DNA of 29,667 nt from Blakeslea trispora. Taxonomy: Eukaryota; Mucoromycota; Mucoromycetes; Mucorales; Choanephoraceae. The notes below the pieces were generated by a model. It did not search any database. It saw only the letters and a program-made list of their open reading frames with translations, and was not told where the DNA came from. Where the stretch lies: assembly GCA_025331445.1 (NCBI GenBank), contig JAIWNE010000218.1:1-29667 (forward strand). The letters are read 5' to 3'. The position numbers and the translations under genes are program-made. Positions 9,700-19,659 of this stretch are shown here, one piece after another. Each line of letters opens with the position of its first letter. Position 1 is the stretch's first letter.

Positions 9700-9976
9700 A
9701 GATTAAAGGGTGGGCCTGAAAGTCATAGTAAAATGTATGGAATATAGTCCATAATCCATCTTTTTTTGTCTGCTTTAACAGACATGAATTTCAGTCAGAA
9801 AATGGCCTGAAATCCGTCTTTTTCGCCTGCTTAAAAAAAGGTGTATTTCACACGGAATTAGGTCTGAAATTCAGAAAATGGATTTTCGGTGAAGTCTTGC
9901 ACATAAATTCATGTTTGAATTTAAGGCGGAATATGGGGTGTATTCTGTGTGAAATTCATGTTTTTTTTCTCTAGTG
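9700..9976. repeat. Subterminal repeats at the left end of A-inner
   Basis: Variants of GGCCTGAAATTCA and GAAATTCATG recur on both strands (near 9712, 9785, 9807, 9880 and 9950) up to the TAGTG terminus at 9972-9976. The opposite end has GGCCTGAAATTCAT at about 3018-3031, so the two ends share this repeat beyond the short terminal inverted repeat. Confidence 0.6.
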
Positions 9977-9979
9977 ATA

Positions 9980-10394
9980 ACGTTCCTTTCCAAGCATACT
10001 TAGCAGTTTTAAAGCGGGGAATTTGGCTTGTTTTCTGCTTGTCTATCAAATTTTTTCTCTCTTTTTTTTTTCCCTCTCCTCTTTTTAATGTGTGACAAAG
10101 CCCAGAAACCAGACATTTTTTAGCACTTTGAAATTTTTTAACCTTTTTTTTTATAAGTTAAATAAAATTTTAATGCAATAGCTATAAAGAAGCAATTGTT
10201 TGCAGTAAAGACTTCAATATTTTTACATGGGTGTACTCTAGACAATTAGGGATACACTCTGTCCAAGTTTCAGCAAATTCTGACCATTTTTGAGAGATTT
10301 GGTTTTTTACTGCTTAAAGACCCCGTGAAAGGACCCATTTAATGTAGGAAATTTTTTATCACTTTCAGGCCTCAAGTGTAAATTTTTTGTAGTG
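9980..10394. repeat. Right end of A-outer with conserved right-end block
   Basis: No gene. The block at about 10230-10325 (CAAGTTTCAGC, TCTGACCATTTT, TTTACTGC, GACCCC) matches C at 28402-28500 closely. It is followed by TTTCAGGCCT, the same subterminal repeat as at the left end, and the TAGTG terminus. Confidence 0.65.
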
Positions 10395-10426
10395 GTTCAC
10401 GTCAAAAAAATTTTTGGCAGGATCCT

Positions 10427-10656
10427 GTCAGAATCGGGGTGTATCTGACCAGTGTATGACAGTGTTAAAATAGGGACAACTTTCCTTATTAAATGACAAT
10501 GTCAGACTTCCGCCAGAATCTGACAATTTTTGTCTGCATAAAAATTGTCAGAATAATGTCAGAATCTGGGGGATCTTACCTGTCAACTGACAAAAAAAAA
10601 CTGTCAGAATCTGGAGGTTTCTGACAGGTATACGACACTACTTTACTGTCAGAATC
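10427..10656. repeat. Subterminal GTCAGAATC repeats of B
   Basis: GTCAGAATC occurs at 10427, 10558, 10603 and 10648, with GTCAGAAT at 10547 and inverted TCTGACA copies between. A further GTCAGAATCCA lies near the right end (about 18383), so both ends share the motif. GGCAGGATCCTGTC at 10417 is partly palindromic. Confidence 0.75.
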
Positions 10657-10757
10657 CATACCTTCCTTTATTATGATTCGTTGATTTTCGTTGATTTTCT
10701 TCATCTCTTTTACCTTTTTGGACTTTTTGTGTTTCCTTCGGTCTTTCGTTCATACGT

Positions 10758-10852
10758 CTCATAGGCTCATTGACGTTACATTATTACACAATTATTAAAA
10801 TACACTTCTTTGCCATTCGACCTTAGTTTAAAGATGTATGCTTTATTAGATC
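10758..10852 (-). promoter_or_regulatory. Conserved left-end block with AATAAA (element B)
   Basis: CATAGGCTC, GTTACATTATTACAC, ACACTTCTTTGC, ATTCGACCTT and GTTTAAAGATGTAT occur in the same order as in A-outer. The minus-strand AATAAA corresponds to TTTATT at 10842-10847. The stretch from here to about 11340 holds no other feature I can support. Confidence 0.55.
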
Positions 10853-11391
10853 ATTTCCTCTTCCTTCTTGGGACATCGCCCTTTAGAACATTGATGATTA
10901 AAAATAGCTCAAATAACGCAATAAAATATTGGCTTATTCGTTTATACTATTGGTTTATTTCAAAAAATATTACTATATATAATCCAAATGCTACCACGAT
11001 CTATTGATTCATTGGCGCAATATTTTGCTAAATACTACCAGGATCCCCTTCCCTTCCTTACCTTACTCGCGGTGCCTTCAGCCACACTTTCAGAGCCTGT
11101 CTTGCTGGTGCCAAAAAGAAAACATTCTTGCTATTGCGCTCACCATCGATGTCAAACCGTGGCTTGAAAGAAAACACCCAGGGAGAAGCTCCATCTTGTT
11201 GCCTGAAATAAGCGGGTTTAGCCATTAGAAAGCCTCTGATTCACACTGCTAAAGAGTTAAAGGGCCAAAGAGCCAAAGAAAGAAAGCCAAGAACGTCTAT
11301 TAATAAAAAAAAGAAAGATTAGGAACAAATGGTTGCTATAGATGAGTTATAAAGACATTACCTTTAGGAATACACGAGCTATGAGTCATAA

Positions 11392-11713
11392 CTACAAGGA
11401 AGTAACATAGTATTTACGTCTAAAAAGAATAGTTAGCATCAGAATAATAGGTCTTTAATAAAGCGTGCTTACCCAAGTTCACAAGAAGCCTTTCGCCTAG
11501 CGACAAAGGCAAAGAGCCAACCCAAGCCATTGCTTAGAGGACACCTAAACTTCAAAAAACTAGTGATAAGATCGTTTTCATTGATGGGTTAATAACCTAC
11601 CTTTCAAGTATAAACCAATGATAGCAGAGGCATTCAGTTATTTCCTATTTAAAAGAAACTCTAAAGTATTTGCTTTAGTTAAAGGGCCTCTTTAATATGA
11701 ACTACATTACCAT
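11392..11713 (-). CDS. Unit 4 of B: candidate small spliced protein (53 codons)
   Basis: Minus-strand splice sites give an ATG at 11713-11711 immediately before the first donor (GGTTCATG then GTAATG), then exons 11644-11601, 11559-11473 and 11419 onward. Joined, they read open for 53 codons from ATG to TAG at 11394-11392 across three junctions, starting MEITECLCYHW and including NGLGWLFAFVARRK. A further donor at about 11362 and later exon-like sequence continue past the stop. The product is hydrophobic in the middle. I recognise no family, and similarity to the C product is weak, so coding is tentative. Confidence 0.35.
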
Positions 11714-11774
11714 GAACCAGTAGAAAGTGGAAAGAACAGAGAAAAAAGAAATAAATTAAAAAAAGGTCAAAGTA

Positions 11775-11875
11775 AAAATTTTATTGGTACTTCAGCCTCT
11801 GCTAATCTATACCCAGCTCACTTACCTTTGCAAATCTAACCTACCTATCAGCTAAATTTAGAAGACATATAAAAA
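11775..11875. promoter_or_regulatory. Gene 3 promoter of B: CCAAT box and TATA box
   Basis: AAAAATTTTATTGG with ATTGG at 11783-11787 is the conserved divergent-promoter motif; ATATAAAAA near 11867 is a TATA box about 80 nt before the chosen gene 3 start. Confidence 0.5.
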
Positions 11876-11947
11876 CTGCAAATGTCATTCACAATTCAAT
11901 CCGTATATCACATTATTCTTCTTTCTCATTGTAAATTTATCTGCAAA

Positions 11948-13134
11948 ATGTTCCCCGCCAACAACATCTACACTGACAACGCTCCTGTCAACAGAGGTAT
12001 ACCTATTGTTGCCACTAGTAGTAGTGCTCCCCGTCGTTCTGTTCCTGAGTACCGCCAGCCTACCGTTTCCTCTGACCAGCGCAACTTCAAGCAAATGGAA
12101 GTTGCTATCAAGAAGTTGGAAGTTGCTCAACAAAAGAGCGACAAACTGATTGAGCAGTTGGTAAGAGAAAATCAAGAATTGAAGGCCAAGTTCAAAAGCA
12201 AGCCTGAGGACTCTGATCGCTTTGGTTTTCCTGGTTCAGATGCTGAATTACAAGGATTGAGAGTAAATAACGAGAACAAAGCAGTGTAGAACCTTTTACT
12301 TACTGTTGTTCAATAGAAAACTGTCGTCGAATGCGAAACGGAAAGGCTAGGCGAGACTGGATGGAACCTTGACGAAACATTGATGCTTGGTTCTACCAAT
12401 AAAGAGATAGTCAATCTCATCATCCGAGACTTTCTTGGCCATTCAGACTTGTTGTTGTTGTTAAAGAAGTACCAATGGATGAACTGTAGCATCGTCAAGT
12501 TTGTCAAGTCTGTGCTTCGTAACCGATTCAAGAATGCCAAGGATAGCATCAAGAATGCAGCAAGACCAGAACATGTACAGAGGGCTAACAAGATTCGCAA
12601 GCGAATTAACAACCGCAAAAGCAAGGTAATAAGCATTCTATATCGTAACAACATACCCTAGTTGCTAACACTGATACTTCAAACATCTAGATCTTGGCCA
12701 AAAGATTGGAAACCTTTGCAAGACACGAGGCAGTCTTCACCAATGACTTGCTTCAATTTGAAGGAGCCCGTCCAGCCTATGGTACAAAGGCCGAGTGTCT
12801 GTCTGTTCTGGTCTCGGACATGATGTCTGATCAAGAAGAAGAGGTTGATAAAACCAACACTGCGTTCAGGTTCAGACGTGTACCAACCTACAGAAGCATC
12901 ATCGTAAGTTATCATGACAGAATGTTTGCAAAAAAAAATCTGACAAATACTTTTTGATAGTGTGATGCCTTCTTTGATGAGATTAATGACCTGAGAACTG
13001 CAGAAAACTGGGAGAGAAACCCTCAGTACACCCCCACCAATGTTGGCCCAAGAAGATATGTTGAACGTCTCGGTGTCAATCCCAAAGTCTTCGAGTCGAT
13101 GCCTTCTTGGTGTTTAGAAGCTGAACGAATGTAA
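11948..13134 (+). CDS. Gene 3 of B: coiled-coil accessory protein, intact (336 aa, four exons)
   Basis: Exons 11948-12262, 12317-12625, 12691-12903 and 12961-13134 join in phase 0. I chose the ATG at 11948 because it aligns with the starts in A-inner and C; an in-frame ATG at 11882 would add 22 residues. It has a Ser/Pro-rich start, a coiled coil ending near QELKAKFKSK, then FGFPGSD matching FDFPGS of A-inner. Exon 2 carries the conserved tryptophan (TGWNLDETL) and a basic ANKIRKRINNRKSK. Exon 3 has MSDQEEEVDK and FRFRRVPTYRS; it is 30 nt longer than in A-inner. Exon 4 starts CDAFFDEI and ends with MPSWCLEAERM. Conserved exon sizes despite much sequence change imply long selection on this gene. 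Its AATAAA (about 13147) lies 13 nt past the stop. Confidence 0.8.
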
Positions 13135-13165
13135 TTTTTTTTTGACAATAAAGGTCCTTTTTTTA

Positions 13166-13951
13166 TTATATGATGCGTCTTGGGAAATCAGCTGTGACAA
13201 TGATATTTGTAAACGATGTCTTTTGTATATGAATAGGTGCGTAGAACTTTTGAACAGGCATGATCGAGTAAGAACCTTTCTTTTCTTTTTCATCTCTAAA
13301 AGGTCGCATATAATCATCGGTAAGCATGTCGTGTGTTTCTTTACCTTTGCGAGGGTTTTTGAACCACTCGACAAAAGCAAAGTAATGGTCCAATTCTTCA
13401 TATCCTCCATACTCTGAAATAAATCCAGCCGTATGCTTGAAAAGGTATTTGACCGAACCTGCTCTGAGATGCTCTTGATAATGGTCCATTTCAACACCTT
13501 CCAAATCGTCATTCTCGACATCGTTGCGCCTATATGCATTGAATGCTGTAGCAGTTTTATCACCATGCAACTTGGACTTGTACACATAGCCAAGTACTTT
13601 GATTTCCTTGAACTTTTCTATATGGTTTTGCACGGTGATAGGTACTGCATACTGTCTTTCGTAATACGCTTTAAGGCACTGCAGATCGTCAGTGCTCATC
13701 GTCTTGCTTTCTCTCTTTGCCCAATGGATGTCCACATAGCCGGACTCAGAGAGTCGTTCAAAACCTTTGGGATCACCGTTGATTTCTGAAAACTCAATAA
13801 GTGCATTCAGTGAAAAAGGTACTGTGATGTCGATGGCAACAGGCTCGCTAGTTGCAACAACTGTCTCTACAATCTCGCTAGTTTCCTCGGTCTCGCCGTC
13901 TCTGACCATACGTGCGAGGTTGTCTAAGAAGCTTCTTGTTAATTGATTCAT
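13166..13951 (-). CDS. Gene 2 of B: unknown transposon protein, intact (261 aa)
   Basis: Single exon from ATG at 13951 to TAA at 13168-13166. It matches gene 2 of A-inner at WAKRES, VLGYVYKSKLHG, NDDLEG, EHLRAGSVKYLF, FAFVEWFKNPR and SIMPVQKFYAPIH, and has a longer N-terminus rich in Glu, Thr and Val. Its own AATAAA overlaps the stop codon (minus-strand TAATAAA), and gene 3's stop and AATAAA lie within 35 bp, so the two transcripts should overlap tail to tail. A TATA-like TATATTTAAAAG lies about 20 nt upstream of the start. Confidence 0.7.
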   Translation of the reverse strand: MNQLTRSFLDNLARMVRDGETEETSEIVETVVATSEPVAIDITVPFSLNALIEFSEINGDPKGFERLSESGYVDIHWAKRESKTMSTDDLQCLKAYYERQYAVPITVQNHIEKFKEIKVLGYVYKSKLHGDKTATAFNAYRRNDVENDDLEGVEMDHYQEHLRAGSVKYLFKHTAGFISEYGGYEELDHYFAFVEWFKNPRKGKETHDMLTDDYMRPFRDEKEKKGSYSIMPVQKFYAPIHIQKTSFTNIIVTADFPRRII

Positions 13952-14531
13952 TTTAAAACGTAAAGGTGGCTTTTAAATATAAAAAAGTCGAGAAAGAAAA
14001 AAGAAAGAAAAAAACTTCAGGCACTTTTACATTAGGTAACACAGATGTGGATTAGAACTGAGTCACAAAATAAATTTTAATTCCCTTACTTCCAAGAAAA
14101 AACTTTTTCTTTCTTTTACCTTATACTCCCATCGCCTCTAAGTTCAACTCTAGAAGCGCTTCACCTTCGACAACAAGAAGCAGCAACTTCACATACATGG
14201 CAGCGTTTTTCGAGACTTATTAGAGGAAAAAACAAATCGATTTACAAACGAGACTATATCTAAAAAATAAAAACGAATACGTCTACGAATTTTACTTTCA
14301 ACTTTACGGTTTTATTACAACAAGAAAGTATTTACATAATATACAGTGTATTTGAAGGAGGGAGATTAAGAGATTAACGAATATGGAACGGATTGCGAGA
14401 CAAGAGACAAAGGAGGAAAGATAGAAGGAAAGACCGAGAGACAAAAGGAAGGACAAAAGGAAGAACAAAAGGAAGGACAAGAAGCAAAGAAGGAGAGACA
14501 AAGGTGAAATAGGGAAAGCATAGGAACGAAC
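13952..14531. repeat. Region between gene 2 and transposase of B, with a purine-rich repeat
   Basis: No gene. From about 14390 to 14515 the plus strand is an imperfect tandem repeat of GGAAGGACAAAAGG-like units (AAAAGGAAGGACAAAAGGAA and variants) just downstream of the transposase stop. It is the mirrored counterpart of the pyrimidine-rich 3' flanks after the A-inner and C transposases. Confidence 0.55.
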
Positions 14532-17019
14532 TTAGGGGTCATAGTAAAGAGTAACCGAAGCAGCATCATATGCAAAGATATTTGACTGCATTTGGCGCAT
14601 GTAAGTTTTTTCTATGCCTTGTTTGTGGTTGGTATTGATCTTCTTTACATATAGATTATTGCGTTCAAAATTGAAGCCCCAGAAGCAAGAGATTGGACCA
14701 AACTTGTAAATAGAATCCCGTAAATGGAGCATGAAATGAAAGTTTGGCACAACCGACTGCTTTCCATAATGGCGTTCAAAACGTTTAGCGAAAGTAAGTA
14801 GATGGTTATGAGCCACTTCAATATCATTAACTTTCATTGCATGACCATCCAAGAGTCGAAGAGCGGCAATCAAGTGTTTCAATGTCTCATATTTGGCTTG
14901 TCCGTTTCTTCTTTATCACCGGCAAACAAAGGACGGAGAACATTGCTGGCCATCGTAGACATAAAATCCTTCAGTTCTACTGCCTTGATGTTTGCAAACC
15001 CATTGTTGGTGATCTTACCAGCAATGGGCTTACCGGATGCTTGATGATTATAGAGGAACTTGTTTTGCAGCTGAAACTGGATTTTCTCAAAACCTTTTTC
15101 TGGAACCATATCCAGCAAAGCCTTCTTAACAATGCCCAAGTACAGCGCATGCATTGGTTCAATTGCAATTAAATCGTAAGAGAAGTAGGGTAGCCTGAAC
15201 AAAACAGAATAGCGGACGCCAGTTTCTTTTTCCAAGTCTTCTCTAGCTTTTGTTGTCTTGGCCTGTTTCCATGCACGAGAACTTGCTCTGGTTTCTTCGG
15301 TATCTCGCCTTACCCATATATTACAATCCCAGTGGCAGTAGTTGAGATGAAATTTGTGACCTGGCAATGCTTCAAATCTGGTCTTGCAAAGGTGACAACC
15401 TGCCTTGCTGTTGTAAGACATGGCACACGCTAGCTTCTTGGTGGCAGGAAGATCAGAGCTGATGGTACCAAGACAAGCCTTTACCTTGTTGATCTGGATT
15501 GATCCGTCTTTTATCACCATCTTCATATCGACACCCTTAAGCAATACCAGTAGTTCATCAACCAAAGGCTCCAGGTAATGATTGATAGCAGTGGTGATAG
15601 GCTCTTTAGGACCAGGAATAGCCCCTACGAACAGCATATTTTCTTTTTGGTCGCGACCATCAGTCTTGCTCAGGTTCTGGATGGTGAGATAGATACAGCC
15701 AACACTATAGGTAGCCTTGTACGGACCAAACCAGTCAATGTTTAAAGTGAGCATCAAGTTATAGTCAGAGCTCAAAACGAAAGGCAAAGCGTCTGTTGGA
15801 AGGGCTTTGAAGGAGGAGAAATTGGTTGCATCGTAGAAGTCTGTAAGGTAACCTTGGACAACTGTTCTTTCTTTTCATGCCTTGACTCTTTCAGCAAAGC
15901 CTTGTCTTAAAAAGAATTTCTTCAAAATAGTGACCAGGGAACAATAAGCATACTCCTTAAGGGGGATGAGCTTGCTCTCTTTTGCGTTGTGCTGATGTTC
16001 ATACATCTTGCCCATACAAAAAGGATTCTGTCTCTGGGGAACAAAGGCGGCTTTAGTCAAGTCAGCATCGCACATCATGTCTTCTTCGCTAGGGTTTTCT
16101 TTCAAAAGTGACAGCTTGTGACAATCCGAGCAGACAACATAGTATCGAATGCCCTCATGACTGTACGTTGTCAAGTCGTTGCGCTTTAAAAAGGTGGCCA
16201 TGCTCTTAGGAAACTGGAAAGAATCGTTGTTCAACTTCAAGACATAGTTAAGACACTCCATGATCATTTCACTATCCTTTCTAGCGATGTTTCTGTTGTT
16301 CAAAAGGGTGATCATCATAGAAAGATTTTGGCAGAAGGAGAAAGAGAACGAATGGTTTTATCAGCTAAGTATTAAAGAATCCGAATTAGATGAATTGTTC
16401 TCATTGATAACTTATAATTTTATTTTACTTACAGAAAGAAGTCAACTCTTGCGAAGTGCCAGATTCAAGCAATGCATCAGAATGGCTATTGTTGACCAAT
16501 GTTTCAGATGACAATTGGCCGGCATCAAAATCATTAGCACCACAGTCTACATCAAAGTCATTGAAGGCAGATAAAAGAGATTCTTGCTCATCAACAATGG
16601 AGAACTCCTCTTGATTGGTAGAGTTGCTGATTCCTGTTCAACAGCAGTAACGACAGCATCTAAATGATCATTTTGGAGTAGTTTAGGTAAGATTGTTTAT
16701 AGAGTATGATATGTCATAGGTAACTTACCTTTGTTAGAGTCATCTTGTTCAGGACAGAAAGTGCGAGCTTTCTTGAGAATGGTGTATCCTTTTATTAGAT
16801 GGTCAATCAAGAGTTAGTATTTGATCTAAAGGACCTAAGAGAACGATGAAAATGGTTCTTACCTGAGGTTTTCTTCCATTCTTCGAACTTCATTCCGTTG
16901 AAGAGCTTGCGTTTTTTGTGGTAACGCATTTTGGAGTAGGCAACGCATCCACTTTTGCTGAAGACAGTGCATTCGTCACAGTGACATTCGTAGAGCTTGG
17001 AGGAAGAATTGAAAGACAT
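14532..17019 (-). pseudogene. Transposase of B, disrupted (Tnp2-type)
   Basis: Exons 17019-16863, 16788-16729, 16633-16433 and 16366-14532 match the A-inner gene, with the same phase 1 at every intron. The N-terminus has CHCDEC; the core has TLNIDWFGPY, AIPGPKEP, SDLPATKK, CHLC and AIEPMHALYLG; the end has HFMLHL and CFWGFNFERNN. Three lesions break it. The reading frame is off by one at the start of exon 4 (about 16320-16366); a TGA at about 15873 stands where A-inner and C have Trp (TGG to TGA); and one base is missing near 14900. Otherwise it is well preserved, so inactivation looks recent. A TATA box (CTTTTATA at 17081-17088) lies 69 nt upstream of the ATG. Confidence 0.8.
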
Positions 17020-18419
17020 AGTAAGGTTTTAATAATAATAAAGGGTTATGATGAAAGAAAGCTTGCTTTATTTCCAATGCCTTTTATATTGTCTTGTCTT
17101 TTTACATTATTCATGCAAAAAGTAAATACGAGAATGCCATTTGTTCAGTAGAGAGTAACGAATCAGAGGAGCCCGATGTTAAAAAAAAGAGTAAATATAG
17201 AAGAGATCTTTTGAAGTCAGAGCTTTTGGATCTGTTTGCTGGTATCTTTTGAAGATGAGCACAAAAAAGGAAATATTATTTTAACTTTTCAAAAATGAAA
17301 CGCTTTTATTGGTGGATTGACTTTTATTAAAATGTACTCTACAATCGCGTTGCTATTTTTACTTTCTTGAAAGGATGTCTATGGTACAATCATCCTAATA
17401 GAGAAGACACTTTCAAAACCCGTCTTGAGATTGTAATTTTTCTCTTTTAGTCAGAGCTTGCCAGTGGCTTAACACCAGTAGGCTTTATATTTTACAGCTT
17501 TTTGTCTAAACTTTCTTTTTAATACAACGCAATGTGTTTTTGAAAATTTTTCTTTTATTTTATTTCAAATATTGTACTTTACAAGAAATTTGTTCAGCCA
17601 TTTCACTTTGTCATCTACAACTGCTTTGAACTACACAGCATATTTCTTGTTCTTAAACCCTTTGGAATAAACTGCTTGATACTCTTGCTCAATCACTTTT
17701 TTTTTATTTCGTGTGTTTCTATTTTTTTAAACTTGTTTCTAGGTAAAAGATATAGCAGAAGGGGATCTTCTTTGTTATCTTGTTGGACTGCACTACTTGT
17801 ACGATCAGCATCTCAAATAAAAATAAAGTACTCTTTACTTTATATAACGATTAGAAGCATACTTTAGATTTTTACTGTCTATTCTAAAGTCTTTTTCGAG
17901 CTAAAAGTGGATGACATTATTACTTTCAAAACAAATACAAGTGTTGTTATAAACGTTATTCATTTGTTAGTGTTATTGAATGTTCTCTTCTTCGTCTTTA
18001 TAACAACATCTATACACAAACTCTTAAATCATATTCATCCACACCAAGAGAAGGTCAAAATGTTATGACGTCGACATTTATCACTGAGCGAGTGAAGGCA
18101 GCCTTTTCTTAAATGCGCCCCATTTTGTATGCTTATCGGTTTTTAAAAGTACTTGTAATAATTTTTTCAAGTCTGTCTCAGCAGAAATAATTAAAGTGTG
18201 AAATAATATGGCATAAAACAATGAAATTAACGGTACAATTACCGTTTTTGCTTTAAAGATGTATTAAGGAAATACAAGAAGCTTCATGCAAAGTTTGGCT
18301 CCGTTTGGAGTAAAATTGAGTGATTTGGAATTTGTCTGTAAAAATACCCCGGGTGCCTGCCTATATTATGACAAAATTGTATGTCAGAATCCACCCTACC
18401 TATGCAATTTTTTGACGTG
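17020..18419. other. Right end of B
   Basis: No supported gene. It includes the transposase promoter and AT-rich sequence homologous to Z from about 17590. The right-end block (about 18258-18330; GATGTATT, CAAGAAG, GCAAAGTTTGG, AAAATTGAGTG) follows, then GTCAGAATCC and the terminus TTTTTTGACGTG. Confidence 0.6.
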
Positions 18420-18445
18420 TAACACTACACATAAAGGATCGTCGC

Positions 18446-18518
18446 GCGCACGCCAATTTCTGCGGTTAACTTGACTGTTACGCACGTTCCAGGCAAGTTA
18501 ACCGCACGGCGCACGCCG
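18446..18518. repeat. Hairpin and GC-rich repeats beside the left end of D
   Basis: TGCGGTTAACTTG (18461-18473) and CAAGTTAACCGCA (18494-18506) are perfect 13-bp inverted arms. GCGCACGCC flanks them on both sides as a direct repeat. The local base composition is much richer in GC than the surroundings. The motif TTGTGTTTTCGCATT-like recurs at 18520-18610. Confidence 0.7.
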
Positions 18519-19138
18519 TCATGTGTTTTCGCATTGGGACGACAAAGCGGAACACTGTCATGTGTCAACGCATTGGAAGACAGGGCGGAGCAACGTCTTG
18601 TGTTTTCGCATGAGAGTTTGAGTGAACCTCTTTGTCTTTCGCTTCCATTAAAGCGACCTGATTGGATTGTTTACTCATGACATCCTCATTCAATTGGCTT
18701 CTTTGACAAAATATACAATCGTTAACTCGTTTTAATTAGCTCCATACTCGGTATCTTTATTGAATGTATGCTTTTAATTGGACAAAATGGACTTCTTTAC
18801 GTCAATACACTTCTTTATGATTGGGTTATATAGGTCAAATATAGAGAATCATAGGTCTAAAAATAGTGCTTTTTATTATAAAAAAATGGTATATATTGGC
18901 TGAAAATAATGGCTTAAACAGGGGGAAATATGAGGGGTACTATAGGAATCCAGGTAGAATGACTAGGCAGAAATCCAGCCAAAATATTAGGCAAAATGAT
19001 AGGCAAAATACAGCCAAAAAGCAGGCGAAAGAGCAAAATCAGTTATCACGAAATGTTAGAAAAACCTTAGCAAAATGACTATTAAAATGCTAAAACAGTT
19101 AGTTATAAAGCAAGCAGAAAATAATGTCATTTACTTAC

Positions 19139-19586
19139 TTTGAAAGACTCATAAACCATCCGGAAAGTAAAGGGTAATGCGCTAAAACGATAGAAGCTCA
19201 ACAACAGAAAAGAAACTAGAAAAACTGAATAAGTTAAACCGAAATGAGATAATTTAATCATTTACTTACATACTAAAGCATCATAGCACCTCAAGTTATA
19301 ATCAGATACAATTACGAGTGTCTAAGGTAACTAAATAGAACAGTTAGAGAGGTCTTGAGTCATACTCAATGGCTTTACTTACTTTTATACCAAGTTTCTC
19401 GAGAAAAGACAAAACTACATGACTAATCCTAAGAAAAAAAAAAGATGGTAAGTAAACAGCAATGTATTTGTATGTCAATTTGTACCTTAAACTATGTATC
19501 AGTCTTCATAAGCTCTAAAGATAACATGCCTACATGGAGAATAGTATTCAATAAATTGTTGCTTAGGTATGGGAAAGTACTTACAT
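19139..19586 (-). other. Unit-4-like exon chain in D
   Basis: On the minus strand there are donors at about 19586, 19383, 19270 and 19139, with acceptors giving exons 19428-19383 (46 nt), 19330-19270 (61 nt) and 19215-19139 (77 nt). Spacing (113 and 131 nt between the last three donors) resembles unit 4 in B and C, and a purine-rich tract (19600-19660) lies upstream as in the other promoters. I found no long open frame through it. A degenerate form of the left-end block (AATACACTTCTTT near 18807) follows. Confidence 0.4.
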
Positions 19587-19659
19587 GTTTTATTTCAAAA
19601 TATAAAAAAAGCAAAAGAAATGGAAGAGAAAAGAAAAAAAAAAAAAGGAAAAAGTATGT

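Larger units (their letters stand above)
2995..9976. mobile_element. Element A-inner: complete, potentially autonomous CACTA-like transposon (6,982 bp)
   Basis: Its termini are CACTACAG at 2995 and CACTAGAG (inverted, ending 9976). ATA at 2992-2994 and ATA at 9977-9979 form a perfect 3-bp target duplication. From the tnp-side end it contains the conserved right-end block, a four-exon transposase, gene 2, the convergent gene 3, unit 4 and the left-end module with GGCCTGAAATTCA-like subterminal repeats. All three protein genes are open. It is inserted into A-outer with its left end facing A-outer's right end, so A-outer and A-inner together show two left modules as a long inverted repeat. Confidence 0.85.
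803..10394. mobile_element. Element A-outer: short CACTA-like transposon interrupted by A-inner
   Basis: The termini are CACTACAAAAAA at 803 and its inverted copy TTTTTTGTAGTG ending at 10394. GTT at 800-802 and GTT at 10395-10397 form a perfect 3-bp target duplication, typical of CACTA elements. Without A-inner (2995-9976 plus one ATA) it is about 2.6 kb and holds no transposase, gene 2 or gene 3, so it is non-autonomous. It retains a left terminal module (hairpin, AATAAA block, unit-4 exons, CCAAT promoter) and the conserved right-end block. The target was the exact junction between Z and B: removing A-outer leaves TGACGTG-TT-CACGTCA. Confidence 0.85.
10398..18419. mobile_element. Element B: CACTA-like transposon with CACGTCA termini (about 8.0 kb)
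   Basis: The left end reads CACGTCAAAAAAATTTTTGG from 10398; the right end, read inward from 18419, is CACGTCAAAAAATTGC. The termini thus replace CACTA with CACGT; Z has the same. The order is left module, unit 4 (minus), gene 3 (plus), gene 2 (minus), transposase (minus), right end. Genes 2 and 3 are intact and the transposase is broken. The 3-bp flanks (GTT at 10395, TAA at 18420) do not match, so no target duplication is visible. Confidence 0.75.

Noticed and set aside
10635..10650. CACTACTTTA inside the left end of B as a nested terminus
   Set aside because: It lies within the GTCAGAATC repeat array and no inverted partner with a duplication was found.
18866..19078. 70-codon open frame in D
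   Set aside because: It consists of repeated AGGCAAAAT-like units and matches no gene; codon-like structure is absent.
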